A stretch of 21,053 nucleotides of DNA from Candidatus Nomurabacteria bacterium (GCA_943354205.1 CALRBJ010000006.1:1-21053); one strand, 5' to 3'. Positions 13,511 to 20,181 are shown, numbered from the stretch's first letter. Notes: generated by a model not told the origin, from the sequence alone. Made by a program: numbers and translations.

Positions 13511-14473
13511 ATGTCGCACAATATTGAAGAACTAAAGCGCCAATTCCTAGAATATTTGGAAATCGAGAAGGGCTCGAGCGTAAAGACCGTCGAAAACTAT
13601 GGCCACTATTTGACCCGTTTCTTTGCTTTTATAAAGGCTAAAAACGTAAAAGATATAAATCCCGAGAGTGTGCGCGAATTTCGCCTTTGGCTCAACCGCC
13701 AATCGACTGGGAACAACCGCGCCACCGGCAAAACTCTTTCTAAAAAAACTCAAAATTATTATTTGATTGCGCTTCGCGTCTTTCTAAAATTTTTAGCAAA
13801 GAGAGATATCTCTGCCATGCCTGCCGACAAAATAGAACTGGCCAAGATACAAGAGCGTAGCCTCGACCTCATCTCCAAGGCCGACCTCTCTCGCCTACTC
13901 GATGCGCCAAAGGGTAGCGATGTAAAATCTCTGCGTGACAAAGCCATACTCGAATTGCTTTTTTCTACAGGACTTCGCGTGTCCGAGCTCTGCTCGCTCA
14001 CGAGCGATTTGGATTTAAGCGTGGATGAATTTTCGATTCGCGGAAAGGGCGGAAAAGTTCGTGTGGTGTTTATTTCCGACGATGCGAAAAAGGCAGTGCG
14101 CGCGTATTTAAAAGCGCGCAAAGATATGTCGGAGTTTTTATTTGTGCAGGTTTCCTCCCCGAGGTCGGACCTAGGGCCGAATTCTAAAAAACAAAAGTCC
14201 CTAGGTCCGACCTCTGATTTCGATGCCAAGGCCCTGACCCGTCGATCGATCGAGCGCATCGTAAAACAGTATGCGACTATCGCCGGCATTTCCAAAAAAG
14301 TCACTCCGCACGTCATCCGCCACTCTTTTGCTACCGACCTCCTGTCAAACGGCGCCGATATTCGTAGTGTGCAGATGATGCTAGGGCACGCCAATATTTC
14401 TACTACCCAAGTGTACACGCACGTGACCGACAAACAGCTTTTAGAAGTCCATAAAAAATTTCATGGCAAGTAG
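13511..14473 (+). CDS. XerC/XerD-type tyrosine recombinase
   Basis: The 320-residue product has an N-terminal SAM-like core-binding domain (about 5-100, with SVKTVENYGHYLTRFFAF) and a catalytic domain. Catalytic residues are all present: R156 in TGLRVSEL, K179 in RGKGGK, H267 and R270 in HVIRH, H293 in LGHANI, and the nucleophile Y302 in VYTHV. Xer proteins resolve chromosome dimers at dif; stand-alone CPR copies likely do the same alone. Length is above the usual about 300: residues 217-235 are encoded by a 16-bp perfect inverted repeat inserted in frame between the last beta segment and the LTRRSIERI helix. It ends in TAG, which abuts the -10 box of the next gene. Which of XerC or XerD cannot be decided. 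Confidence 0.92.
   Translation: MSHNIEELKRQFLEYLEIEKGSSVKTVENYGHYLTRFFAFIKAKNVKDINPESVREFRLWLNRQSTGNNRATGKTLSKKTQNYYLIALRVFLKFLAKRDISAMPADKIELAKIQERSLDLISKADLSRLLDAPKGSDVKSLRDKAILELLFSTGLRVSELCSLTSDLDLSVDEFSIRGKGGKVRVVFISDDAKKAVRAYLKARKDMSEFLFVQVSSPRSDLGPNSKKQKSLGPTSDFDAKALTRRSIERIVKQYATIAGISKKVTPHVIRHSFATDLLSNGADIRSVQMMLGHANISTTQVYTHVTDKQLLEVHKKFHGK
14161..14214 (+). repeat. In-frame palindromic insertion within the recombinase gene
   Basis: GAGGTCGGACCTAGGG (14161-14176) and its exact complement CCCTAGGTCCGACCTC (14199-14214) flank a 22-nt loop. The 54-bp unit is divisible by three and encodes a polar run (SDLGP...SLGPTSD) at a spot where other Xer proteins have a short turn. Resembles palindromic elements that insert in coding sequence, such as those of Rickettsia. 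Confidence 0.7.
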
Positions 14474-14479
14474 TATAAT
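14474..14479 (+). promoter_or_regulatory. -10 box of a leaderless promoter (exonuclease III gene)
   Basis: TATAAT begins immediately after the TAG stop of the recombinase gene and ends 6 nt before ATG 14486. Confidence 0.6.
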
Positions 14480-14485
14480 AATTTT

Positions 14486-15253
14486 ATGAAAATAACTTCT
14501 TGGAATACAAATGGTTTGCGAGCTACTGCCAAGCAGGGGTTTTTCGAGCCGATTTTTAAAGAGCTTAAGCCCGATATTCTGTGTTTGCAGGAAACAAAAT
14601 CCGAGCCCGATCAGCTGGCCGAAGAAGTGCGCAATGTACCGGGGTATTTTTCTTTTTTTTCTTATTCAAAATTGCGAAAGGGGTATTCTGGCGTCGCGAT
14701 CTATTCAAAAATAAAACCGGAAAAAGTGACCGAGCTTGGCATAAAAAAATTCGACGATGAGGGGCGCACCCTGGTCGCCTATTTCAAAGATTTTGTCTTG
14801 ATAAATTGCTATTTTCCAAATGGGGGTGGCGGGCCCGAGCGTTTGAAATACAAATTAGAATTTTATGATGCCTTTTTAGAATTTTGCGACAAACTGCGCA
14901 AGCAAAAATACAAAATCATTTTTTGTGGCGATGTGAACACCGCGCACGAAGAGATAGACCTGGCTCGCCCGAAAGAAAACGAAGAGAACACTGGATTTTT
15001 GCCAGTGGAGCGCGCATGGCTCGACGAAGTCGTGGCTCATGGATATGCCGATGTCTTTCGCCATCTTTACCCCACAAAAAAAGACGCCTATACCTACTGG
15101 GACATGAAGACTCGCGCGCGCGACCGCAATGTGGGCTGGCGCATCGATTATTTTTTCGTTTCGCCCGATCTACTTCCGAAAGTAAAAGATTTTAAAATAT
15201 ATTCCGACTATTTCGGGAGCGATCACTGCCCTATCGAGCTTGATTTAAAATAA
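14486..15253 (+). CDS. xthA: Exodeoxyribonuclease III / AP endonuclease
   Basis: The 255-residue product belongs to the exonuclease III branch of the EEP superfamily, which cuts DNA at abasic sites and trims 3' blocks in base excision repair. Visible motifs: N7 in SWNTNGLRA, E36 in CLQETK, the INCYFPNGG segment, CGDVNTAHEEIDLARP, GWRIDYFFVS and the C-terminal SDHCPIELD with the catalytic D-H pair. Length is typical. It has its own -10 box with a 6-nt gap to the ATG. Its 3' end overlaps that of dedA, on the other strand, by 23 bp, so the two transcripts are convergent and share complementary ends. Confidence 0.95.
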   Translation: MKITSWNTNGLRATAKQGFFEPIFKELKPDILCLQETKSEPDQLAEEVRNVPGYFSFFSYSKLRKGYSGVAIYSKIKPEKVTELGIKKFDDEGRTLVAYFKDFVLINCYFPNGGGGPERLKYKLEFYDAFLEFCDKLRKQKYKIIFCGDVNTAHEEIDLARPKENEENTGFLPVERAWLDEVVAHGYADVFRHLYPTKKDAYTYWDMKTRARDRNVGWRIDYFFVSPDLLPKVKDFKIYSDYFGSDHCPIELDLK

Positions 15254-15833
15254 GCTTCCTCAAGAATTTCAAAAGCATGAAAAGTATGGCGGCGTCGATG
15301 GCGATGATGATCAGGTTGTGTATTTCGCGCACTCCGCTCGCGATGAATTCGATACGGTCGCGGAAATATTCTCCGGCCCAAATGAGGAGCGGCACATAGA
15401 TGACGAGCGCGGCCAGCTCGAAAGTGATGAATTCTCTCCGGCGCACCTTGAGCTTGCCGGCCAAGAACCAGCCCATAAAGCGCAGCTGCACCATAAAGCG
15501 CGAAAAGAAAATGACTTTATAAATATGTTTCTCGAGCCACGGCAACCTACTCTTTATGCGCCAAGCGAAAAATTTATTGTAAAAAAACATGATGACTTTG
15601 TTTTCTCTCCTCGCCAAGGTATAGAGCAAGAGATCGGTCGAGAGCAGTCCGGCGATGACGATGGCCACCACGATGAAATAATTGGCCTTGCCGGTGCCGA
15701 CCAGATATCCCAGAGCCAAAAGTATGACTTCTTCCGGCACGACTAGGGCCACATTGGCGAGCATGGCCGCGCCAAAAATACCCAAATACGATAGGGCGCC
15801 CAAGTGTTGTATCAGCGTTTGCGTTTCGCTCAT
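15231..15833 (-). CDS. DedA/VTT-family membrane protein
   Basis: The open frame starts at 15854, but ATG 15833 (MSETQTLIQHLG) is preferred because the TATAAT at 15843-15848 would leave only this start in the message. The 200-residue product has four to five hydrophobic segments and DedA features: LVVPEEVILLALGYLVG near the N-terminus, the central FFSRFMVQLRFMGWFLAGKLKVRRREF with conserved Arg and Gly, and a C-terminal helix pair. DedA proteins are membrane transporters or flippases; some recycle the undecaprenyl phosphate lipid carrier. Here it may serve envelope building together with the M23 hydrolase. Convergent with exonuclease III with a 23-bp overlap. Confidence 0.88.
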   Translation of the reverse strand: MSETQTLIQHLGALSYLGIFGAAMLANVALVVPEEVILLALGYLVGTGKANYFIVVAIVIAGLLSTDLLLYTLARRENKVIMFFYNKFFAWRIKSRLPWLEKHIYKVIFFSRFMVQLRFMGWFLAGKLKVRRREFITFELAALVIYVPLLIWAGEYFRDRIEFIASGVREIHNLIIIAIDAAILFMLLKFLRKLILNQAR

Positions 15834-15842
15834 GCGTTTCAT

Positions 15843-15848
15843 ATTATA
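15843..15848 (-). promoter_or_regulatory. -10 box of dedA
   Basis: TATAAT on the minus strand, 9 nt before ATG 15833. It overlaps the upstream in-frame ATG at 15842, which argues against that start. Confidence 0.55.
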
Positions 15849-15872
15849 CCGCATTCGCTCCGACTTTTTTAA

Positions 15873-15901
15873 TTGACTTCCCCACTCACCGGTGCTAGAG
15901 T
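15873..15901 (+). promoter_or_regulatory. Promoter of the 15927-16148 gene
   Basis: TTGACT (15873-15878), 17-bp spacer, TAGAGT (15896-15901) preceded by TGC. It shares the start TTGACTTCCCC with the promoter at 7245. Predicted leader about 20 nt. Confidence 0.6.
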
Positions 15902-15926
15902 TCCCTCCAGATTAAAACTTCTTGTT

Positions 15927-16148
15927 ATGAACGGAACCCAATTTTTTGCGCGAATAAAGTACACAAAATCACTACCGGAACTCCTGACCCTCCTTTATGA
16001 AATTTCTGTAAAAGGACCGAAGGATGCATTTGGGGTTGTTGAGGCAGACATCAAAAAACTTTTGGAGAACAAAGAATCTTTTTCTGAAGAAGAAATAGTT
16101 CTTTTCAGGAAAATGTTCCCAAAAGAAGCTGAAAAAGTATTTGCTTAA
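15927..16148 (+). CDS. Small protein of unknown function
   Basis: The frame is open from 15873, but that start lies inside the -35 box; ATG 15927 (MNGTQFFARIKYTKSLPELL) follows the promoter by about 25 nt. The product has 73 residues, is predicted mostly helical, mildly acidic, without cysteine, signal or membrane segment. It is flanked by a good promoter and a good terminator, which supports a real, independently transcribed gene. I do not recognise the family. The last third (EEEIVLFRKMFPKEAEKVF) resembles an amphipathic helix. Confidence 0.6.
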   Translation: MNGTQFFARIKYTKSLPELLTLLYEISVKGPKDAFGVVEADIKKLLENKESFSEEEIVLFRKMFPKEAEKVFA

Positions 16149-16164
16149 GATCAAAATTTCCCCT

Positions 16165-16195
16165 GCCGGTGACTACGTCCCGGCTTTTTTATTTT
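16165..16195 (+). terminator. Terminator of the 15927-16148 gene
   Basis: GCCGG (16165-16169) pairs with CCGGC (16180-16184), extended inside by GAC/GTC after one bulged T. A T6 tract follows. The T tract also contains the stop codon of the convergent 16189-17007 gene. Confidence 0.8.
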
Positions 16196-17007
16196 AAAAA
16201 GAAATTCTTCCCCAGCCGTTTTTTCCATCTGTCCGCCAAAGACTTGTTTTCTTGGATCGTCACTTTAGATTTCTTGTGCGAAACCAGAATATCTTCCAGT
16301 TCTTCCTTCTCGGCTTCGCCGAATTCTTTCGCGCGCCGGAAGAGAGAATCTATTTTCGCGGAAACATCCTTGTCGTATGCGGCGTGTATCACATAGTCTC
16401 CGACAACGACGACATATTCATTCTTGGGAACGGCAAACTTCTCATCGATCGCGATTTGCACGTATTTGTTCTGCTCCTTTCTCTTGAATTCCCGCGCAAG
16501 CGGCGTATCGGTGCCTATCGTCAGATAAAAATGCTTTTTCTTCTCGGCGATCCAAAGGAATAAATTTTTTTCCGACTCGGGACGGTCATAGATGAACCAT
16601 TCGTGCGGATTGTAAAGAAAGATCGGCTCGTTTTCCAATTTCTCCGCGAGAACCAGAAACAAATGCCCCAGATAAACATCCATCGCCGTCGTATTTTTGA
16701 ATGTCTTCGTGATTTTCCTCGAAATATCTTTCGGCAAGAGAGTTGCGATGGAAAAATTTTCTCCTTTGGAATCTTTCAGAAATCTCTCAAGCCGCGCGAG
16801 CCATGCGGTATTGATCGAAACCAGCGTTCCCTTTTTCACAATCACTTCTTTCTTTGCGAGTTTTTTGAACGCCCGATACGCAGCTTGTTTCGTGCCCATC
16901 CTGTTCTTGATGATCCATTCCACGAGCGCACGCGAGTCCGCCGGCCCTTTGGAAAGGCGTGAAATAATCTTATCTGCCAAGGTGTTCCTGTGCGTCGGGT
17001 ATTCCAT
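16189..17007 (-). CDS. Putative winged-helix transcriptional regulator
   Basis: The 272-residue product has an N-terminal region (about 8-70: TLADKIISRLSKGPADSRAL, then a helix and KKEVIVKKGTLVSIN) consistent with a winged helix. The C-terminal part (about 95-220) includes IFLYNPHEWFIYDRPESEKN and a VVVVGDYVIHAAYD run, which recalls the effector domain of TrmB-like regulators. The last 40 residues are basic and helical. No membrane segment. A 15-bp palindrome TGATACTCCGTATCA lies 19 bp before the start, between it and a divergent gene, and could be its operator. Family placement is by eye and uncertain. Confidence 0.5.
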   Translation of the reverse strand: MEYPTHRNTLADKIISRLSKGPADSRALVEWIIKNRMGTKQAAYRAFKKLAKKEVIVKKGTLVSINTAWLARLERFLKDSKGENFSIATLLPKDISRKITKTFKNTTAMDVYLGHLFLVLAEKLENEPIFLYNPHEWFIYDRPESEKNLFLWIAEKKKHFYLTIGTDTPLAREFKRKEQNKYVQIAIDEKFAVPKNEYVVVVGDYVIHAAYDKDVSAKIDSLFRRAKEFGEAEKEELEDILVSHKKSKVTIQENKSLADRWKKRLGKNFFLK

Positions 17008-17025
17008 AGTAACTAAAAAGTTTAC

Positions 17026-17040
17026 TGATACTCCGTATCA
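17026..17040. promoter_or_regulatory. Palindromic candidate operator
   Basis: TGATAC-TCC-GTATCA, with perfect 6-bp arms. It sits between two divergent genes. On the minus strand a TTGACT (17060-17065) is placed so that the -10 region would overlap or abut this palindrome. Confidence 0.4.
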
Positions 17041-17068
17041 TGCAAAATAATTTTCTTAAAGTCAAATC

Positions 17069-17097
17069 TTGGATAAAGTGCAAATAAATCTTAAAAA
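17069..17097 (+). promoter_or_regulatory. Possible promoter of the 17107-17505 gene
   Basis: TTGGAT (17069-17074), 17-bp spacer, TAAAAA (17092-17097), 9 nt before ATG 17107. A weak match. Confidence 0.3.
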
Positions 17098-17106
17098 ACA
17101 AAAATT

Positions 17107-17505
17107 ATGCCACTTTGCGGATTCAATCCAAAAATGTTCCAAGGCCTGCGTCAATTTGCCGACGGTCTCTGGGATCAAATCGAAAAGCGTTCTCGTGAGG
17201 AGAAAAAACCGATCATGGAAATGTTGCGTGCGGAAGTAGAGGAGATGAATCTCTTCGAAGAAGCGTTGTCAAAAAGAGACCCGAGTCGTTCGACAAAGGA
17301 AATCTTGGGCGTTTCTCATATCGCTCGCGAGATGTATCAAAGATCGCTCGAATCTCAAAATCACAAGGAAGCATTCTTTTCCGGCGTCGAAGAACTCATT
17401 GCCCGCTATGCGAAAATGGATGAGAAGTATTACGGCGAATATCGCGACACGCTCGGTATTCCGGCCGCACTCGAAAAACTCGCCAAAGAATATCCGTTTT
17501 CCTGA
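17107..17505 (+). CDS. Conserved-looking soluble protein of unknown function
   Basis: The 132-residue product begins MPLCGFNPKMFQGLRQFADG, a start I associate with uncharacterised Patescibacteria proteins, though I cannot verify this here. It is mostly helical and charged, with an Arg/Lys/Glu-rich middle (about 27-70) and a C-terminal RYAKMDEKYYGEYRDTLGIP. One cysteine (C4), no signal or membrane segment. The stop is TGA, followed by a clear terminator. It is divergent from the winged-helix gene and may be regulated by the palindrome between them. Function unknown. Confidence 0.7.
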   Translation: MPLCGFNPKMFQGLRQFADGLWDQIEKRSREEKKPIMEMLRAEVEEMNLFEEALSKRDPSRSTKEILGVSHIAREMYQRSLESQNHKEAFFSGVEELIARYAKMDEKYYGEYRDTLGIPAALEKLAKEYPFS

Positions 17506-17532
17506 ATGATTTTTTCACCGGTTTTTCAATCC

Positions 17533-17562
17533 AAAAGCGCGACCTCACGGCCGCGCTTTTTT
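17533..17562 (+). terminator. Terminator of the 17107-17505 gene
   Basis: AAAAGCGCG (17533-17541) pairs with CGCGCTTTT (17552-17560), 10-nt loop, T-rich tail. Confidence 0.85.
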
Positions 17563-17607
17563 ATTTCTCCCGTCAGAAACCGCGAGAGTCCGTGGCATGC
17601 AGTTTTT

Positions 17608-18036
17608 CTACTTCGGTCTCAATAAAATTTTGTTGTCGCTTACAAACTTTTGTATTGCCAAAATTGTCGCGCCAGAAAGAGAAGAGTCACTCTCTGCTAC
17701 CCACTTTGCAAAATTATAAAGACGTTGGTTATCAACTTTTATCCAAAATCCATTCTTATGAAGGAAATAAAGCAAAGTCATGACGGCGATTCTCTTGTTG
17801 CCGTTTTGGAAAGGATGATTTTTTATCATCAAATAAAAAAGTATTGATGATTTTTCAATTAATCCCTTATACAATGGGCCTTCGTATGTTTGGAATGGAG
17901 CCTCAACGCATCTTTCTAAGACATTTGGAAAGCGAGTGGAAAATTCGGGAATCGGTTCGCCCCATTCCATATATGCCTGCGCAAGATTGTGTGCAATTTC
18001 CCGTACCTCTTCCATTGAAATAGGTAGTATGCGCAT
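17608..18036 (-). CDS. Fic/Doc-type toxin
   Basis: The 142-residue product has the Fic motif HPFQNGNKR at 74-82 and the upstream flap-like TYEGPLYKGLIEKSS. Length matches Doc rather than long Fic enzymes. Fic-fold proteins transfer AMP or phosphate to target proteins; Doc phosphorylates EF-Tu. The motif is H-x-F-x-N-G-N-K-R: the acidic residue that usually holds Mg2+ in AMPylators (D/E at position 5) is Asn here, so the reaction cannot be assumed. It starts 2 nt after the HTH gene, giving a two-gene cassette in antitoxin-first order. No internal inhibitory helix is visible, consistent with inhibition in trans. Confidence 0.85.
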   Translation of the reverse strand: MRILPISMEEVREIAHNLAQAYMEWGEPIPEFSTRFPNVLERCVEAPFQTYEGPLYKGLIEKSSILFYLMIKNHPFQNGNKRIAVMTLLYFLHKNGFWIKVDNQRLYNFAKWVAESDSSLSGATILAIQKFVSDNKILLRPK

Positions 18037-18038
18037 GA

Positions 18039-18311
18039 CTATTCTTTTCCAAGCATACGGATTGCTTCACCGTATTCTTCTATTGCTTTCTGAACCGACT
18101 TTTTTATTTCTTCCCTTTCCGAAGGACTTATTTTTTTGTGTCCAGATAGAAAATGCTCTATCTCTTCTCGGGGTATTAGATAGTTGCGGCCGACTTTTTC
18201 AGCTTTAATAAGGCCAGCCTTAATTTTATTGAATATGGCCACCCGCGATAATTTGAGAAGTTTTGCTACTTCAGGCGTGGAGAAAAACATCTTTTTATTC
18301 TTTGATTCCAT
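18039..18311 (-). CDS. HTH DNA-binding protein, likely antitoxin of the Fic/Doc pair
   Basis: The frame is open to 18356, but ATG 18311 (MESKNKKMFFSTPEVAKLLK) follows a TATATT by 6 nt and removes an unlikely extension. The 90-residue protein has an excisionase/MerR-type helix-turn-helix at about 10-58 (STPEVAKLLKLSRVAIFNKI...YLIPREEIEHFL) and a C-terminal helix at about 62-88 (REEIKKSVQKAIEEYGEAIRML). That tail is of the kind that would mask a Fic partner. Two nt separate it from fic. An 18-bp palindrome next to the promoter suggests autoregulation. The antitoxin role is inferred from position and size. Confidence 0.75.
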   Translation of the reverse strand: MESKNKKMFFSTPEVAKLLKLSRVAIFNKIKAGLIKAEKVGRNYLIPREEIEHFLSGHKKISPSEREEIKKSVQKAIEEYGEAIRMLGKE

Positions 18312-18317
18312 GGCTTT

Positions 18318-18346
18318 AATATAGCTTATGTTAAGCTGAAAAGCAA
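18318..18346 (-). promoter_or_regulatory. Leaderless promoter of the HTH-fic operon
   Basis: TTGCTT (18341-18346), 17-bp spacer, TATATT (18318-18323), 6 nt before ATG 18311. Confidence 0.6.
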
Positions 18347-18347
18347 T

Positions 18348-18365
18348 ACTTAACACATGTTAAGT
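18348..18365. promoter_or_regulatory. Candidate operator of the HTH-fic operon
   Basis: ACTTAACA-CA-TGTTAAGT, perfect 8-bp arms, 1 bp upstream of the -35 box. A half-site ATGTTAAG recurs at 18328-18335 inside the promoter spacer. Confidence 0.5.
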
Positions 18366-18367
18366 AT

Positions 18368-19894
18368 CTAAACCCTATGTTTTTTATGCAGCTTCGCGAT
18401 TTCTTCTTCTTCCAATTCTTCTTTCGCCTCTTTGGCTTTTTCGCCGAGGGATTTGAGGTCGGTGTCGGAAAGCTGGTCGAGCTCCCCTACTCGGCGGTCG
18501 AGGTATTCGCGAGTATTTTTGGTCGGATCATCCAATACTTCTTCCAAAAGCGCATTCAAAATAGCACCCATGCGTGGCCCGGGTTTTATATTGAGCTCTT
18601 TCATCAGGATCGTGCCGTCTACTTTCAACTGCCCGACGGAAATCGGATCGCGGAGGACTTCTTCTATCATGGCGTGGTATTTGCGCAAGCGGTACGGCGC
18701 TTCTTTTTTGGCCATGCCGACGCGATCGCACTCACGGATGTTCATAAGGGTCCAAATATTCTCCTTCCCCACCTTCACAACGACACGGCGCACGGCAGAG
18801 AGCGTGATGGTCTCGGTATCAGAGAAGAACATGTGCTGGCGCACTAGCACGACGGCGAGGTCCGTCACTTTTTTAGGAAACTTCATCCTCTCCATTATTT
18901 TCTGTGCCATGCGCGCACCGATGACTTCGTGCCCATAAAAGGTGTACGCCTTCTTTGTGCCCGGTCGGCGAGAACGAGGTTTACCAATGTCGTGGAAAAG
19001 GGCGGCCAAGCGCACTTCGAGTGGCCAGCCTTTATTTGCCGCGTGCTGCAGGGCCATGAGTAGGTGTTCGTATACATCGTATAAATGGGCTCCGCCTTGC
19101 TCGCACCCAATTCCCTCTTCCAATTCGGGAATGATAAATTTGAGCAGGCCAAATTTTTGAAGCATACCGATGCCGACTGCTGGCTCGGCAGACATGATTA
19201 TCTTTTCAAATTCATCGCGGGTGCGCTCGGCTGAAATATTTTGGATGAGCGAAGCGCTTGCTACTATCCCCTCCATGGTTTCATGCGAAACAGTAAAGCC
19301 CAATTGCACGGCAAAACGCACCGCGCGCATCATGCGCAGGGCATCTTCAGAAAAACGCTCTAGTGGGGCGCCTACGGTCTTTAAGGACATAGTTTCGATG
19401 TCCTTTATACCCTCAAACATGTCCGTTATCTCTCCTAGGCTATTCATAGCCAAAGCATTTACCGTAAAGTCGCGACGCTTTAAGTCGTCTTCCAGTTTTT
19501 CGCTAAACTTTACTTCATCTGGGTGCCTAAAGTCGCTATATTTTGCTTCTAGGCGATATGGTGTGACTTCTACGATAAAATTAGGTACTAGGTTCAAGTT
19601 GCTAGGTTCTAGTGAAGATGTTTCATGCGAAACATATTTTGGTATACATACCCCGACTGTTCCAAACGTATTTTCATATACAGTTTTCTCAAATAGAGGG
19701 ATGATTTGCTCTGGTTTGGCGTTGGTAGTGATATCCCAATCCTTTGGTTCCCTACCCATCAAAAGGTCTCGCACGCATCCGCCCACGAGAAAAGCCTCGA
19801 AACCAGCCTTTTCGAGCGTTTGTGTTACATGTGTAACATAATCGGGAATCTTCCCTATTAGATTTTTGTGAGATGATTGTTTCATAAGAAACAT
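18368..19894 (-). CDS. cca: CCA-adding enzyme (tRNA nucleotidyltransferase, HD-containing)
   Basis: The enzyme adds or repairs the 3' CCA of tRNAs, essential here since both tRNA genes lack an encoded CCA. The 508-residue product has the class II polymerase head (FLVGGCVRDLLMGREPKDWDITTNA, with the DxD metal pair), RRDFTVNALAMN, RFSEDALRMMRAVRFA, and a C-terminal HD domain (FHDIGKPRSRR, YGHEVIGARMAQ). The first ATG (19894) is 4 nt past the tRNA-Arg 3' end; MKQSS at 19885 is an alternative. Between the head beta strands an unusual run (KYVSHETSSLEPSNLNLVPNF) is encoded by a parS-like palindrome plus CTAGGTT-type repeats and looks inserted. No separate promoter is evident; it probably shares that of tRNA-Arg. 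Confidence 0.94.
   Translation of the reverse strand: MFLMKQSSHKNLIGKIPDYVTHVTQTLEKAGFEAFLVGGCVRDLLMGREPKDWDITTNAKPEQIIPLFEKTVYENTFGTVGVCIPKYVSHETSSLEPSNLNLVPNFIVEVTPYRLEAKYSDFRHPDEVKFSEKLEDDLKRRDFTVNALAMNSLGEITDMFEGIKDIETMSLKTVGAPLERFSEDALRMMRAVRFAVQLGFTVSHETMEGIVASASLIQNISAERTRDEFEKIIMSAEPAVGIGMLQKFGLLKFIIPELEEGIGCEQGGAHLYDVYEHLLMALQHAANKGWPLEVRLAALFHDIGKPRSRRPGTKKAYTFYGHEVIGARMAQKIMERMKFPKKVTDLAVVLVRQHMFFSDTETITLSAVRRVVVKVGKENIWTLMNIRECDRVGMAKKEAPYRLRKYHAMIEEVLRDPISVGQLKVDGTILMKELNIKPGPRMGAILNALLEEVLDDPTKNTREYLDRRVGELDQLSDTDLKSLGEKAKEAKEELEEEEIAKLHKKHRV
19277..19292. promoter_or_regulatory. parS-like palindrome A (inside cca)
   Basis: GGTTTCATGCGAAACA; 13 of 16 match the ParB target TGTTTCACGTGAAACA. 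It encodes VSHET in cca. Confidence 0.4.
19583..19614. repeat. CTAGGTT-type repeats inside cca
   Basis: TAGGTACTAGGTTC and GCTAGGTTCTAG lie side by side, related to the blocks in ksgA at 2493-2520 and 2624-2650. In frame. Confidence 0.5.
19619..19634. promoter_or_regulatory. parS-like palindrome B (inside cca)
   Basis: TGTTTCATGCGAAACA; 14 of 16 match the parS consensus, differing only at the two central positions flanking G. Same VSHET reading as site A. Confidence 0.55.
19823..19838. promoter_or_regulatory. parS-like palindrome C (inside cca)
   Basis: TGTTACATGTGTAACA, a perfect palindrome apart from its centre; 13 of 16 match parS. Its 14-bp core recurs exactly, inverted, at site F. Confidence 0.45.
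19878..19893. promoter_or_regulatory. parS-like palindrome D (at the cca start codon)
   Basis: TGTTTCATAAGAAACA; 13 of 16 match parS. It overlaps the start codon region of cca. Confidence 0.4.
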
Positions 19895-19898
19895 TTTG

Positions 19899-19970
19899 TG
19901 CGCCCGGCAGGAATCGAACCCACATCATCGATTCCGAAGATCGATGTCCTATCCATTGAACGACGGGCGC
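19899..19970 (-). tRNA. tRNA-Arg (anticodon UCG)
   Basis: A full cloverleaf: acceptor GCGCCCG/CGGGCGC, D stem GTTC/GGAC, anticodon stem TCGAT/ATCGA with loop CTTCGGA (anticodon TCG, reading CGA codons), T arm GTGGG-TTCGATT-CCTGC. Discriminator A; CCA is not encoded. Own promoter 8 bp upstream; the cca start codon follows after 4 nt. Confidence 0.97.
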
Positions 19971-19978
19971 ATTTGCGT

Positions 19979-20007
19979 ATTATATCTTATCTTCAACAAA
20001 ATGGCAA
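19979..20007 (-). promoter_or_regulatory. Promoter of tRNA-Arg and probably cca
   Basis: Minus strand TTGCCA (20002-20007), 17-bp spacer, TATAAT (19979-19984), 8 bp before the mature tRNA 5' end. The strongest consensus match in the window. Confidence 0.8.
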
Positions 20008-20038
20008 AAGAAGCTTAATTATAAAGGGAATTTCATAA

Positions 20039-20067
20039 TTGCAAAAATGGGTTTAAAAATATATAAT
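20039..20067 (+). promoter_or_regulatory. Promoter of tRNA-Gly
   Basis: TTGCAA (20039-20044), 17-bp spacer, TATAAT (20062-20067), 27 bp before the mature 5' end. Confidence 0.7.
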
Positions 20068-20094
20068 GCATACGCATTTTAATAAATTAATCAT

Positions 20095-20165
20095 GCGGGT
20101 ATGGTTCAGTGGTAGAACGACTGGTTGCCAATCAGTAAATTGGGGTTCGATTCCCCATACCCGCA
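20095..20165 (+). tRNA. tRNA-Gly (anticodon GCC)
   Basis: Cloverleaf: acceptor GCGGGTA/TACCCGC, D stem GTTC/GAAC, anticodon stem ACTGG/TCAGT with loop TTGCCAA (anticodon GCC), T arm TGGGG-TTCGATT-CCCCA. Discriminator A; CCA is not encoded. Confidence 0.97.
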
Positions 20166-20181
20166 CAAATATAGCCTTTTC

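Noticed and set aside
15873..15926. Start at 15873 for the small protein
   Set aside because: The codon lies within the -35 box of its promoter.
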